The notes: a model not told the origin generated them from the letters alone. DNA of 63,097 bases from an uncultured Balneola sp. (GCA_902529115.1 CABZVB010000010.1:1-63097); one strand, 5' to 3'. Numbered from the stretch's first letter, positions 41,244-50,916 are shown. Numbers and translations are program-made.

Positions 41244-41801
41244 GTGGCGCTATTAGTTGGACTTGGAAATGTAGGTGCAGATTATGAAGGTACTCGACAT
41301 AATATTGGTTTTGATATAGTAAATACATTAGCCCACAAATTAGGTAGCTCGTTCCAAACAGGGAATGGTCCCTATGTTTATGCTAAAGCACGATATAAAG
41401 GCCATAATTTGTTTTTAATAAAACCAACGAATTATATGAATAATAGTGGTTCCTCGGTAACCAAAGCCATGGCACAGTTTAATCATAATCCAGACCAATG
41501 CTTAATTATCTACGATGATTTAAATTTGGCACTGGGAAATTTAAAGTTGCGACCAAATGGTAGTGATGGGGGTCACAATGGAATCTCGGATGTCCATGAA
41601 AAAATAGGTTCACAAGCAATACCTCGCTTACGAATAGGCATTGGAAATGATTTCCCAAGAGGCAGACAAATTAAATTTGTGTTATCACCATTTAGATCCG
41701 AGGATCTAGAGTTGGTAAAACAAGCGATAGATAACGCTGTTCAAGCTAGCTTAGATTTTGTGGGGTTGGGGCTAAACAAAGCAATGAATATACATAACTA
41801 G
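41244..41801 (+). CDS. pth: Peptidyl-tRNA hydrolase
   Basis: Releases tRNA from peptidyl-tRNAs that drop off the ribosome. The 185-residue protein has the GLGNVG start with Asn9, the catalytic His19 in TRHNIGFD, FLIKPTNYMNNSG, YDDLNLALGNLKLRPNGSDGGHNG, and RLRIGIGNDFPRG. Start codon is GTG at 41244, preceded by AGAGGG (41233-41238); translation from GTG gives the expected N-terminus. It lies 13 bp after rplY. The 67-bp gap to hppA contains TATTTTTG at 41806-41813, which resembles a Bacteroidota -7 box, but I see no matching -33 element. Confidence 0.96.
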   Translation: MALLVGLGNVGADYEGTRHNIGFDIVNTLAHKLGSSFQTGNGPYVYAKARYKGHNLFLIKPTNYMNNSGSSVTKAMAQFNHNPDQCLIIYDDLNLALGNLKLRPNGSDGGHNGISDVHEKIGSQAIPRLRIGIGNDFPRGRQIKFVLSPFRSEDLELVKQAIDNAVQASLDFVGLGLNKAMNIHN

Positions 41802-41868
41802 TATATATTTTTGATACAGGTGCAGAGTCACCTCGTTAATAACCATATAAAACATAGAACGCAGAATT

Positions 41869-44067
41869 ATGCAAACCATACTATACTTAATACCACTTGC
41901 AGGACTTATAGCTCTGCTTTACACGTTTATAAAGTCATCCTGGGTATCCAAACAAGATGTTGGAACTGATCGAATGGGACGTATAAGTGAAAGCATCGCG
42001 GCAGGTGCTATGGCTTTCCTAAAAGCCGAATACAGAGTACTAGCAATTTTTGTTATTACAGTAGCAATCCTTTTAGGAATCAGCGCTAACCCCGAAACAT
42101 CTAGCTGGATGGTGGCCATTTCCTTTGTGGTAGGTGCTATTTGTTCCGGTCTTGCCGGATTTATTGGGATGCGTGTTGCAACCAAGGCGAATGTAAGGAC
42201 AACCAACGCAGCTCGTACAAGTCTAGGAAAAGGCTTAGAAGTAGCTTTCGCTGGAGGCTCAGTAATGGGCCTTGGAGTTGTGGGGCTTGGTGTTTTAGGC
42301 CTGAGTTTACTATTGATAACCTTTGGAAGTATTTTCGGTCTTGAGGGTGCAGGTGCTGTTAACAAAGTATTAGCTATTGTGACAGGTTTTTCCTTTGGTG
42401 CCTCATCCATTGCTTTATTTGCCCGAGTTGGCGGCGGTATCTATACAAAAGCGGCTGATGTTGGGGCTGACTTAGTAGGTAAAGTAGAAGCGGGTATACC
42501 AGAAGATCACCCGTTAAACCCAGCCACTATCGCGGATAATGTTGGTGATAATGTAGGCGACGTTGCAGGTATGGGAGCTGATTTATTTGAGTCTTATGTA
42601 GGTTCCATTATTGGTACAATGGTGTTAGGTGCTGCATTCATAGCAGATGCTACTATTAATGGTGGTACTTGGATGGACCAATTTAACGGTCTTTCGGCTG
42701 TACTATTACCACTTATACTTGCAGGAACAGGTATTTTAACCTCTATTCTAGGTACTTTCTTTGTTAAGGTTAAAGAAGGAGGAGATCCACAGAAAGCTCT
42801 TAACTTAGGTGAGTTTTTAGCAGCTGGAATTATGTTGGTTGCTTCTTATTTCATTATTCAATGGATGTTGCCATCTGAGTGGAGCTTTAACGGTGTAAGC
42901 TATTCAAGTACAGGCGTATTTTGGGCAACTATTTTTGGCCTTGCTTCTGGATTACTCATCGGTTTGATTACGGAGCATTATACCGGTACGGGTACCAAGC
43001 CAGTATGGTCTATCGTGAAACAATCGGTTACCGGCTCCGCTACTAATATTATAGCAGGTTTAGGTGTCGGTATGATTTCAACGGCTATTCCTATTCTAAT
43101 CATCGCGGCAGCAATTATTGGTGCCTTTCATTTTGCTGGCCTTTATGGTATCGCTATTGCAGCGGTTGGTATGCTTGCCAACACCGGTATTCAACTTGCT
43201 GTAGATGCTTATGGTCCTATTTCTGATAATGCCGGTGGTATCGCAGAAATGGCAGAGCTAGAGCCAGAAGTTCGTGAGCGTACGGATAAGTTAGATGCTG
43301 TTGGTAATACAACTGCAGCCATTGGTAAGGGTTTTGCGATTGGTTCCGCTGCACTAACAGCCTTGGCACTTTTTGCAGCCTTTATTACAGCATATAATGC
43401 AACCCATGATGTTCCATTGAGTGGAATTGACGTAACTCGTCCATCGGTTATGGCGGCTCTTTTTGTTGGTGCTATGCTACCTTTCCTTTTCTCTGCTCTT
43501 TCTATGCAGGCCGTCGGGCGTGCTGCAATGAGCATGATCGAAGAAGTGCGACGTCAATTTAAGGACATACCTGAATTACGCGCAGCCTTAGATGTCATGA
43601 ATAAGAACGAAGGTACGGACTTTGATCAATGGAGTGATGCCGATAAAACGACATTTGAAGCGGCTGATGGTAAAGCAGAATATGAGAAGTGCGTGGAGAT
43701 CTCGACTACTGCTTCCATCAGAGAAATGGTTTTACCTGGTTTATTGGCTGTAATTGTACCTGTATTATTTGGTTTCTTAGGAGGCCCTGAAATGCTGGGT
43801 GGACTTTTAGCTGGTGTAACATCAGCTGGTGTATTAATGGCCCTTTTCCAATCTAACGCTGGTGGTGCTTGGGACAATGCTAAAAAAATGGTGGAAGAAG
43901 GAGTAACTATTGACGGTGTAGAGTACAAAAAAGGTAGTGAGCCACATAAAGCTGCAGTTGTTGGTGATACGGTAGGTGATCCGTTTAAGGATACCTCTGG
44001 TCCTTCTCTGAATATCTTATTAAAACTTATGTCTGTTGTGGCATTGGTTATAGCAACGATGATTTAA
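41869..44067 (+). CDS. hppA: Membrane-bound ion-translocating pyrophosphatase, K+-dependent type
   Basis: A 732-residue integral membrane protein with about 16 helices that couples PPi hydrolysis to H+ and/or Na+ export. The catalytic loop [19 protein letters not shown] and [20 protein letters not shown] is intact, as are [11 protein letters not shown] and the C-terminal [15 protein letters not shown]. At the K+-dependence site the sequence is [10 protein letters not shown] (~479-488): Ala replaces the Lys of K+-independent enzymes and Gly the neighbouring Thr, which marks the K+-dependent class. Many members of that class in marine and halophilic bacteria pump Na+, so ion specificity is open. 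It probably has its own promoter. Confidence 0.96.
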   Translation: MQTILYLIPLAGLIALLYTFIKSSWVSKQDVGTDRMGRISESIAAGAMAFLKAEYRVLAIFVITVAILLGISANPETSSWMVAISFVVGAICSGLAGFIGMRVATKANVRTTNAARTSLGKGLEVAFAGGSVMGLGVVGLGVLGLSLLLITFGSIFGLEGAGAVNKVLAIVTGFSFGASSIALFARVGGGIYTKAADVGADLVGKVEAGIPEDHPLNPATIADNVGDNVGDVAGMGADLFESYVGSIIGTMVLGAAFIADATINGGTWMDQFNGLSAVLLPLILAGTGILTSILGTFFVKVKEGGDPQKALNLGEFLAAGIMLVASYFIIQWMLPSEWSFNGVSYSSTGVFWATIFGLASGLLIGLITEHYTGTGTKPVWSIVKQSVTGSATNIIAGLGVGMISTAIPILIIAAAIIGAFHFAGLYGIAIAAVGMLANTGIQLAVDAYGPISDNAGGIAEMAELEPEVRERTDKLDAVGNTTAAIGKGFAIGSAALTALALFAAFITAYNATHDVPLSGIDVTRPSVMAALFVGAMLPFLFSALSMQAVGRAAMSMIEEVRRQFKDIPELRAALDVMNKNEGTDFDQWSDADKTTFEAADGKAEYEKCVEISTTASIREMVLPGLLAVIVPVLFGFLGGPEMLGGLLAGVTSAGVLMALFQSNAGGAWDNAKKMVEEGVTIDGVEYKKGSEPHKAAVVGDTVGDPFKDTSGPSLNILLKLMSVVALVIATMI

Positions 44068-44101
44068 GGATTATTTTCCATTTGTACTTCCTAGGCAAAT
44101 A

Positions 44102-44815
44102 ATGTCATCAAAACAATTACTTAAACTGGTGTTCTTCCATGATCAACGCATGGAAGAACTAACCAGTTCAAGTTCAGACACTTCCAAGGATGATAACGAT
44201 GTACTTTCGTTATTTACCAAGCCCGATCCTACTTATTCTCGTTTATTTTTTATGGGAAGTGATCTAGCAAATAATTGCTACGGAATTAACTTATTAGATG
44301 CCTTTCCTTCTGTTGTAAGCATTTTTGAACATCTTTATACTTTGCCACCCACACTACAATGGTCAGATGACCAAGGAATCCGTACTTGGATCGATAATGC
44401 GCCAATGGATGCCTATCTTAGATTAGTCCCAAAATCTATTTACGGAATACAGTCTTCAGGCACCGATACGATTACTTCATTGAAAACCAACAACCTAGCC
44501 ATTGCTAAAAGCAATCATGAAAAAGCATGGGGTTACGAATTAGAACCTATTGTACTTCATAGATTATTAATGAATGATGAAGTTATTTTAGTTAAGCGTG
44601 CTGCATTTGATGGCTATGATATTGATTTATACAGTAAACAAAATCCATATATCAATTTTTTCTATCCCTTACAGTCTTTATTGCCGAATTCTTATAGATT
44701 TTTTTCTATTAACGGTAAAAGGGTACATAATAGAGAAGCTTTGTTTTTTGAACAAACACGCCTATACAAACCTCCTCACGGTTTTGAAGAAGTTCATCCT
44801 GAGTCTGTGTTATAA
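44102..44815 (+). CDS. Hypothetical cytoplasmic protein
   Basis: 237 residues; not recognised. There is no signal peptide or membrane helix. A Ser/Asp-rich low-complexity stretch (~20-32, LTSSSSDTSKDDNDV) separates a short N-terminal helix from a mixed alpha/beta body with many aromatics (SRLFFMGSDLANNCYGIN, NFFYPLQSLLPNSYRFFS). It starts 34 bp after hppA on the same strand and may be co-transcribed, but nothing else links it to pyrophosphate metabolism. The sequence is AT-rich. The frame is long and intact, so I take it as real; no function is proposed. Confidence 0.65.
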   Translation: MSSKQLLKLVFFHDQRMEELTSSSSDTSKDDNDVLSLFTKPDPTYSRLFFMGSDLANNCYGINLLDAFPSVVSIFEHLYTLPPTLQWSDDQGIRTWIDNAPMDAYLRLVPKSIYGIQSSGTDTITSLKTNNLAIAKSNHEKAWGYELEPIVLHRLLMNDEVILVKRAAFDGYDIDLYSKQNPYINFFYPLQSLLPNSYRFFSINGKRVHNREALFFEQTRLYKPPHGFEEVHPESVL

Positions 44816-44881
44816 CTTATAGCGTAGAAGAAACGGATCAGCAGCTAGGATTAACATTCAGGATTGAAATAGATCCAAATA

Positions 44882-45055
44882 ATGAATTTACTTAATATAC
44901 TAGCAATGGCGCTTTCACTTATGATCTTTTTTGCTATTGCCATGCAGTGTATGAATACTTTATCTATTGTTAAGCGAGAAACAAATAGATGGATATGGCC
45001 TTTATTTGTGTTCGGTTATATGACTACTATATATTCTATTTTACTTCTTGGCTAA
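44882..45055 (+). CDS. Small two-helix membrane protein (57 residues)
   Basis: ATG at 44882 to TAA at 45053-45055. The product has two hydrophobic segments (LNILAMALSLMIFFAIAM and WPLFVFGYMTTIYSILLLG) joined by a short charged loop (VKRETNRW), a clean helical-hairpin topology unlikely to arise by chance in a spacer. No strong ribosome binding site is seen, which lowers confidence. It lies between the unknown 237-residue protein gene and pyrF. Function unknown; small hairpin proteins often modify larger membrane complexes. Confidence 0.5.
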   Translation: MNLLNILAMALSLMIFFAIAMQCMNTLSIVKRETNRWIWPLFVFGYMTTIYSILLLG

Positions 45056-45158
45056 CTTATAAGTAGGCTAATGTATTTTCATAAGGCTAAGCTGTCTTTA
45101 TGCTTGATTTTCTATTTTTTGATTCGCAATTAATACGGTAATAAGAGATATTTCGCAG

Positions 45159-46025
45159 ATGAACTTTTTAACCAAATTAGCTGATTCAATACGCGAATCT
45201 TCTTCAGTATTGTGTATAGGACTTGATCCAAATCTTGCTCGTTTGCCTGAGCAAATTCATACTATTTCAGAAGATCCCGTGGAGCAAATAGTATATTTTT
45301 GTCATCAGGTCGTAAAGGTCACTCACAAACATTGTGCTGCTTTTAAAACTAATTTAGCCTTTTTCGAAGCCTTAGGCCCTAAGGGTTTAGATGCGTTTCA
45401 TCGAGTTGTCGCTGCAATTCCTAGCCGTCATATAATCATAGCCGATGCTAAAAGAGGAGATATAAGTACTACGGCAGAGCATTATAAAAAAGCATTTTTT
45501 GATAAGTTTAAGGTAGATGCTATTACTTTAAATCCATTAATGGGAATGGAAACCCTGGAAGCTTTTAAAGGTGATAGTAGTAAAGCGGTTTACACACTTG
45601 CGTTGACGTCCAATGCCGGTGCACAAGATTTTCTTTTGGTGAGGAGTGGTAACTTTGAGACTCTTTCGGCCCATATTGCAGATAAATTAGCCAAAATCCA
45701 GAAGTACTTCGAGACACATTTAGGCATGGTTATAGGAGCCACTCACAGCCAAGTATCGCAGCAGATCTTAGCTCATTATCCAAAGGCTGCTTTATTAATT
45801 CCTGGTTTTGGTGCACAAGGAGGAGATATCAAAGCATTGACGGCACTCTTAGCTACTCACCCTGGACTACCCCTAATTAATTCCAGTAGAGCAATACTTT
45901 TTGATATAAACGATGTTAGTGATAATAGAACGGCATCAGGCACTTGGCAAGATCGAATTCTAGAACGTACTCTTCTGGCGAATCAACAATTGCGTCCCAT
46001 TTTTGAACAAGTCGACTTGAATTAA
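45159..46025 (+). CDS. pyrF: Orotidine 5'-phosphate decarboxylase, type 2 (long form)
   Basis: Last step of UMP synthesis. At 288 residues it belongs to the long (type 2) PyrF group. SSVLCIGLDPNLARLP at the N-terminus and the catalytic DAKRGDISTTAEHY (~96-109, catalytic Lys98 flanked by Asp) identify it, with NPLMGMETLEAF and the phosphate-binding LINSSRAILF near the end. It precedes rnhA by 4 bp, so the two are co-transcribed. No other pyrimidine gene is adjacent. Confidence 0.95.
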   Translation: MNFLTKLADSIRESSSVLCIGLDPNLARLPEQIHTISEDPVEQIVYFCHQVVKVTHKHCAAFKTNLAFFEALGPKGLDAFHRVVAAIPSRHIIIADAKRGDISTTAEHYKKAFFDKFKVDAITLNPLMGMETLEAFKGDSSKAVYTLALTSNAGAQDFLLVRSGNFETLSAHIADKLAKIQKYFETHLGMVIGATHSQVSQQILAHYPKAALLIPGFGAQGGDIKALTALLATHPGLPLINSSRAILFDINDVSDNRTASGTWQDRILERTLLANQQLRPIFEQVDLN

Positions 46026-46029
46026 AAAA

Positions 46030-46473
46030 ATGAATCTAACAGAGGTCATTATTTATACTGATGGAGCCTGTAGTGGTAATCCTGGACCAGGAGGTTGGGG
46101 GGTATTGTTACGACACAATGGGAAAGAGAAAGAGCTCTCGGGTGGAGAAGCTCATACTACCAATAATCGAATGGAAATGAAGGCGGTAATTGAAGCCATT
46201 AGAGCTATAAAAAAACCATGTTTACTAAAGATCCACAGTGATAGTGCCTTAATAATTAATGCTATGACTAAGGGTTGGATAGATTCATGGCAGTCTAAAG
46301 GGTGGAAGAGGGCAGATAAAAAGCCAGTTGAAAATCAGGATTTGTGGCTCGAGTTGTTGAATGTAATAGGAGCTCATCAGGTGGAGTGGATTAAAGTGAG
46401 AGGACATTCGGGTATTCCAGATAATGAAAGAGTTGATCAATTAGCGGTACAAGCAGCTAAACAATTTATGTGA
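46030..46473 (+). CDS. rnhA: Ribonuclease HI
   Basis: Degrades the RNA strand of RNA-DNA hybrids. The 147-residue protein contains the four catalytic acids: Asp11 in YTDGACSGNPGPGG, Glu49 in NNRMEMKA, Asp71 in IHSDSALI, and the late Asp in NERVDQLA. The flexible His is in VRGHSGIPDN. The basic protrusion (SKGWKRADKKPV) of the E. coli-type enzyme is present. It starts 4 bp after the pyrF stop, indicating coupled translation. Confidence 0.97.
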   Translation: MNLTEVIIYTDGACSGNPGPGGWGVLLRHNGKEKELSGGEAHTTNNRMEMKAVIEAIRAIKKPCLLKIHSDSALIINAMTKGWIDSWQSKGWKRADKKPVENQDLWLELLNVIGAHQVEWIKVRGHSGIPDNERVDQLAVQAAKQFM

Positions 46474-46528
46474 TTTTTTTTTAGCTTTACTGCGGTTTAA
46501 ATAGAACAAATCTCAAAGTTAAGTCTAT

Positions 46529-46960
46529 ATGAAAGAAAACAACGATTTTGCACCTTTTCACCTTGCTTTTCCGGTTAAAGACTTAACAGAAACATATCAA
46601 TTTTACACTCAAATCTTGGGCTGTAGTACAGGGAGAAGTTCTGATCATTGGATAGATTTCAATATGTGGGGACATCAGGTTGTAGCTCATTTAAGTCCAG
46701 ATGAAGCAAAAGAATCATCCATGAATGCAGTAGATGGGCATGGTGTGCCTGTTCGCCACTTTGGAGTAATTTTGGATATGGATGAGTGGGAAGCTTTAGC
46801 CGAACGAGTCAAAAATGCTGAACTTAGTTTTATCATTGAGCCCTACATTCGTTTTAAAGGTGAAGCAGGTGAGCAGGCGACTATGTTCTTTTTAGATCCG
46901 AGTGGAAATGCATTGGAGTTCAAGGCTTTTGCTGATAAAAGCCAAATATTTGCTACTTAA
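46529..46960 (+). CDS. VOC-superfamily (glyoxalase/dioxygenase-like) protein
   Basis: 143 residues forming paired beta-alpha-beta-beta-beta modules. The first module begins [20 protein letters not shown] with a probable metal-ligand His. The second contains [20 protein letters not shown] and ends [17 protein letters not shown], where the Glu before F-K-A-F is the usual last ligand. The whole resembles the Fe/Mn-dependent dioxygenase-like branch rather than GloA. The substrate is unknown. It starts 55 bp after rnhA and ends 43 bp from the convergent ABC-F gene. Confidence 0.85.
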   Translation: MKENNDFAPFHLAFPVKDLTETYQFYTQILGCSTGRSSDHWIDFNMWGHQVVAHLSPDEAKESSMNAVDGHGVPVRHFGVILDMDEWEALAERVKNAELSFIIEPYIRFKGEAGEQATMFFLDPSGNALEFKAFADKSQIFAT

Positions 46961-47003
46961 ATTGGCTTGAATTCCGTCTCTTTACAAGCAAGAGTAAACT
47001 TAG

Positions 47004-48986
47004 TTAGGATTTCGACTCAAACTCCTCTTCTATGTGCTTATATTGTTGTTGGTACTCCTCCCACTGAAACATGAGTTTGGTTAGTTCTTTTTTGATCTTT
47101 TCATACTCAATATTAGTTTCTTTTACCTGAATGAGATTTTCATAAAAATTGACTTCAGCCATGGTGGCCTCGATAGATGACAAGTTATTTTCAGCGTTCT
47201 CTATTGCCGCTTCTACTTGATTAATTTTACTCTTTAGAGGTCCCAAACGTTTGTTTAAAGCATTTCTTAATTCTGCCTCTTGCCGTTTTTTTTCTTTTTT
47301 TGAAAGGTTATTTGTACCTGAAAGCTCCATTTTTGTAGTTTCTTCTGTATGCTCGTTAGCCGATGATATGAGTTCTGCTTCCTTTTTCTTTTTGTTTAAA
47401 TAATAGCTGACATTGCCAACAAGCAGCCGAATCGCTCCGGGCTGGATTTCCAAAACTTTGTTAACGATAGGGTCTAAGAAAGATCTATCATGTGAAACAA
47501 TCATGCAGGTACCCTGATATTGTAGAAGGGCTTGTTGTAGAACAGCTTTACTACTCATGTCCAGATGATTTGTTGGTTCATCAAAAATGAGAAAGTTAGC
47601 TGGTGATAGGAGCATTTTTGCCAGGGCTAAGCGCGACTTTTCTCCACCTGATAATACTTTAACTTTTTTGAATACATCGTCTCCAGTGAATAGAAAACTA
47701 CCCAATATAGATCGTAAACGACTCTCCTTTTCGCCAGATCCAGCTCTCATCATAATACCAAGTGGGTCTTCTGTTTCATCCAGTTCATCCGCCTGATGCT
47801 GGGCAAAATAGGCATGTTGTACTTTATGACCTAATTTTTGAATTCCACTTTGAATGGGTTCCAATCCACTTATAATTCGGATCAAAGTGGATTTACCTGC
47901 GCCGTTTGGTCCAACCACTGCTATTTTATCCTCTCGTTCTATTTCTAAATCTACACCATCGAATACCGTTAAGTCTCTGTACCGCTTGACCACTTGATCT
48001 AATTTTACGACTACCTGCCCAGTCCGTTCTGGGGTTGGGAAGCTAAAAGATACGCTATCAAGTTCGGATTCGACCTCAATATGCTTTAATTTTTCAAGTT
48101 TTTTAACTCGACTCTGCACCTGTCTTGCCTTGGTAGCTTTATAGCGGAACCTGTCAATGAATTCTTGAGTATCTTTTATATGTTTTTCTTGATTACGCTG
48201 TGCATTCATTAGTAATTCTCGTTCTTCGTCCCACTTACGCTCGTAAAAGCTATAGTTACCAGCATAATCCTGGAGTTTACCTTGACGTATAGCAAGTGTT
48301 CGGTTGGTCAGGCTATCTAAAAAGTATTGGTCATGTGAAACAACAATAACCGCTCCGTTATATTGTGCTAAAAATTGTTCTAACCACTGTAACGACTCAA
48401 TATCTAAGTGATTGGTAGGCTCATCCAGTAATAGATAGGTTGGGTTTTTTAGCAGAAGCTTAGCTAAGGCCATGCGCATAAGCCAACCACCACTGAATTC
48501 ACTCGTAGTTCGGCAAAAATCTTTGGAGTTAAAACCAAGACCGGTTAACACTTTTTCCACCTTAGAGCGTATGCTATAAATGCCAGATTGTTCTAATTCG
48601 GTTTGAAGTGAACCAAGTTTGTCTAGGTAGTCACTATAGCTAGACGAGTTGGGGTCCATATCACCCAGTTTATTCTGGAGATGCTGAACATTTTTTTCTA
48701 AGTCAAGAATAGGCTGAAACACTCTCTCTACTTCTTCTACAACATTTAGGGAGAAATTAGGTTCTACCCCATCTTGCGGTAGATAACCTAAACTTTCAGT
48801 TTTACCCATAATCACCGATCCTTTGTCCACTTCTTGAAACCCCATAATCACCTTAAGTAAGGTTGATTTACCCGCTCCATTAGGTCCAATTAATCCTATA
48901 CGATCGCCTGGATTAATAATTACCGATATGTCGTCGAGCAAGGCTCGATCACCCAGTGATAGGCTAATATTAGCACATTGTAGCAT
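47004..48986 (-). CDS. ABC-F family ATPase (ribosome-associated)
   Basis: A 660-residue protein with two ABC ATPase domains and no membrane segments. Walker A GPNGAGKST occurs in both halves, signatures SGGWLMRMALAK and LSGGEKSRLALAK, and Walker B LLLDEPTNHLDIES and LIFDEPTNHLDMSS. The ~80-residue interdomain linker is charged, as in ABC-F factors that reach the ribosomal peptidyl-transferase centre. The C-terminal ~120 residues form a Lys/Glu-rich coiled coil (KKEKKRQEAELRNALNKR), as in Uup or YfmR-type members. A role in relieving stalled translation is inferred from family. It starts 5 bp after the truncated aspartokinase-like gene on the same transcript. Confidence 0.93.
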   Translation of the reverse strand: MLQCANISLSLGDRALLDDISVIINPGDRIGLIGPNGAGKSTLLKVIMGFQEVDKGSVIMGKTESLGYLPQDGVEPNFSLNVVEEVERVFQPILDLEKNVQHLQNKLGDMDPNSSSYSDYLDKLGSLQTELEQSGIYSIRSKVEKVLTGLGFNSKDFCRTTSEFSGGWLMRMALAKLLLKNPTYLLLDEPTNHLDIESLQWLEQFLAQYNGAVIVVSHDQYFLDSLTNRTLAIRQGKLQDYAGNYSFYERKWDEERELLMNAQRNQEKHIKDTQEFIDRFRYKATKARQVQSRVKKLEKLKHIEVESELDSVSFSFPTPERTGQVVVKLDQVVKRYRDLTVFDGVDLEIEREDKIAVVGPNGAGKSTLIRIISGLEPIQSGIQKLGHKVQHAYFAQHQADELDETEDPLGIMMRAGSGEKESRLRSILGSFLFTGDDVFKKVKVLSGGEKSRLALAKMLLSPANFLIFDEPTNHLDMSSKAVLQQALLQYQGTCMIVSHDRSFLDPIVNKVLEIQPGAIRLLVGNVSYYLNKKKKEAELISSANEHTEETTKMELSGTNNLSKKEKKRQEAELRNALNKRLGPLKSKINQVEAAIENAENNLSSIEATMAEVNFYENLIQVKETNIEYEKIKKELTKLMFQWEEYQQQYKHIEEEFESKS

Positions 48987-48991
48987 AGTTG

Positions 48992-49699
48992 CTAAGAAAT
49001 AAATTCAATGGATTTTGCCTCAAGTGCTCCCGTTATAAGCCGTGCTGTAATATCTAAGCCATCTGGGCCTAATAGTGACATCGATTTTTCTAAACTAATG
49101 CCGTAACCACCGCCAATGATGGGTGTGAAACCGTTTTCTATAAGGGTCTCAAGTGAGCTACAATGCTGATATATACTCATCGTATTGGGGTTGGCTTGGC
49201 CGTATTCATTATCCGTTTTTATGAGCTTGGTAGCTTCTACATATTGCGTAAGAATTCCCCAAGAAAGTGCCGTTTGACTTAGTACATAAGCAGCCATTTG
49301 GTCTCCAATAGGAACTATTGAATCCACCCAACGATCTTGATGAGAATGCATTTTATCGGCATAGCTTAGAAGTTTTTTTAGCCGAAAATTGTATTCCTCT
49401 AACTTTTTATCTGTTGTCTCTAGAATAAGAGTATTTTTAGGATTTGGGTGACTTTCTAGGGCCTTTTGAATAAGATCATAGTATAGATCGTAGATTTCAT
49501 CGGATAGAGCATGAGCTGCGTCTAAATTACCTGAAACCGCGGTATCTGTGATGGCTAATAGTTTGTTACGGGTCTGATCGAAGGCATTAATCACGACGAT
49601 AACTCGATCATATTTTTGAACATAATTGACTGCATTTACTAATTGGGAAACATCTCTGATATTATGCCCTTCAAAACTTAATACATGTATGTCTTTCAT
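48992..49699 (-). CDS. Truncated, divergent aspartokinase-like protein
   Basis: 235 residues that align by eye with the first half of an aspartokinase amino-acid-kinase domain. VIVVINAFDQTRNKLLA matches the VVVVSA...T..L block. IGDQMAAYVLSQTALSWGI matches the GE..SA block, VEATKLIKTDNEYGQA matches the D...I.TD..FG.A block, and LLGPDGLDITARLITGAL matches LGRGGSDYTA. The KFGGTS phosphate loop at the N-terminus is replaced by LSFEGHNI. The protein ends just before the TDVDGVYTADPR region, and the regulatory ACT domains are absent. It lies 38 bp after lysA, as a lysine-pathway aspartokinase would. The intact frame suggests it is maintained, perhaps in a non-catalytic role; a decaying gene is the alternative. 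Confidence 0.7.
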   Translation of the reverse strand: MKDIHVLSFEGHNIRDVSQLVNAVNYVQKYDRVIVVINAFDQTRNKLLAITDTAVSGNLDAAHALSDEIYDLYYDLIQKALESHPNPKNTLILETTDKKLEEYNFRLKKLLSYADKMHSHQDRWVDSIVPIGDQMAAYVLSQTALSWGILTQYVEATKLIKTDNEYGQANPNTMSIYQHCSSLETLIENGFTPIIGGGYGISLEKSMSLLGPDGLDITARLITGALEAKSIEFIS

Positions 49700-49737
49700 A
49701 TAATTGTAGTGGTTTGAATGGAGATGGAATGCAGATT

Positions 49738-50916
49738 CTATGTTTGATTGCCGAGATCATTGGAGTAAATGACTGGAAAATTCGGTCGTAAGTTGTATTG
49801 GCTTTTCATTACTTGTCCATAGGCTCCAGCACTTCTGATGGCTAGTAAGTCGCCACGTTGCAAGACAGGTAATGAATAATTCTGGGCAAATGTGTCAGAG
49901 CTTTCACAAATTGGGCCTACGACATCGTATTTTTTTAGTCTGTTACTTTTAGTTTTGGCGGAATTTATTCGATCTATTTGGTGAGTGGCTTGATATAATG
50001 CAGGTCGTATGAGTTCAGTCATTCCAGCGTCTATGATAGCGAAAGTTTTTTTACTCCGTTCTTTTATAAATAAAACTCTTGAAAGCAGACTACCTGCTTG
50101 AGCAATGATAGAACGGCCTAATTCAAAATGGATTTCTTGGTTTCTTCTCCGATTTAGATGAGTGTCAAACACATTAAAAAAAGCTTTAAAATTTGGTATT
50201 GGTTCTTTGTCAGGTTCCTTATAGTTCACCCCGTAACCGCCGCCCATATTTAATACCTTAACGGTTAATCCGGCAGTTTCTATTTGCTCTACATATTTGT
50301 TCGCCTTTTTCGCCAATTCAATAAACGGTTCAAGGTGATTGATTTGTGATCCTATATGAAAATGTATTCCCAAAAATTCTATATATGATAAATTTGGTAG
50401 CGCCTCTATTACCAAGTGTAGTTCCTCGTCACTAATGCCAAATTTATTATCATTTAATCCAGTAGTTATATACATATGGGTTTTAACTGGAATATTTGGA
50501 TTCAATCGAAGTGCTACAGGGGCTTTAGTTTGTCTTCTTTTAGCTATCTCATTGATTACAGTTAATTCTTGAAGGGATTCAACATTAAAACAAAATATAT
50601 CACTCTTTAAGCCTAAGGTGATTTCTTGATCTGATTTACCAACGCCTGCAAATGCAATTTGATCCGGCCTAAAACCATTATCTAGAGCTTGTTGAATCTC
50701 TCCACCACTAACGCAGTCTGCACCTAAACCTGCCTCTTGTATTTTTTTTAGTATGTATGGCTCATGATTTGCTTTTAATGCAAAATGGACATGATACCCT
50801 TTGTCTATTCCATGCTTATGTACTTCTTTAAGTGTGGCATCCAGCAAAGAGACATTATAATAATAGCAAGGGGTTGAATGACCGATTAGATGAGATGTTA
50901 AGACAGGAAGTGGCAT
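49738..50916 (-). CDS. lysA: Diaminopimelate decarboxylase
   Basis: Decarboxylates meso-diaminopimelate to L-lysine. The 392-residue fold-type III PLP enzyme has Lys48 in HFALKANHEP for the Schiff base, FLGIHFHIGSQ, the Gly-rich phosphate loop MGGGYGVNY, FELGRSIIAQAGSLLSRV, the GPICESSDTFA block with catalytic Cys from the partner subunit, and AGAYGQVMKSQYN at the C-terminus. It heads a minus-strand unit lysA, aspartokinase-like protein, ABC-F. The upstream 450-bp region is shared with a divergent amino acid permease; no lysine riboswitch was recognised there. Confidence 0.95.
   Translation of the reverse strand: MPLPVLTSHLIGHSTPCYYYNVSLLDATLKEVHKHGIDKGYHVHFALKANHEPYILKKIQEAGLGADCVSGGEIQQALDNGFRPDQIAFAGVGKSDQEITLGLKSDIFCFNVESLQELTVINEIAKRRQTKAPVALRLNPNIPVKTHMYITTGLNDNKFGISDEELHLVIEALPNLSYIEFLGIHFHIGSQINHLEPFIELAKKANKYVEQIETAGLTVKVLNMGGGYGVNYKEPDKEPIPNFKAFFNVFDTHLNRRRNQEIHFELGRSIIAQAGSLLSRVLFIKERSKKTFAIIDAGMTELIRPALYQATHQIDRINSAKTKSNRLKKYDVVGPICESSDTFAQNYSLPVLQRGDLLAIRSAGAYGQVMKSQYNLRPNFPVIYSNDLGNQT

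Noticed and set aside
41919-42410. 163-codon frame antisense to hppA
   Set aside because: Shadow of the Ala/Gly-rich pyrophosphatase coding sequence, which shows all catalytic motifs.
46961-47003. Terminator between the VOC and ABC-F genes (GCTTG / CAAGC)
   Set aside because: Five-base stem with a long loop and no T-run; too weak to list.
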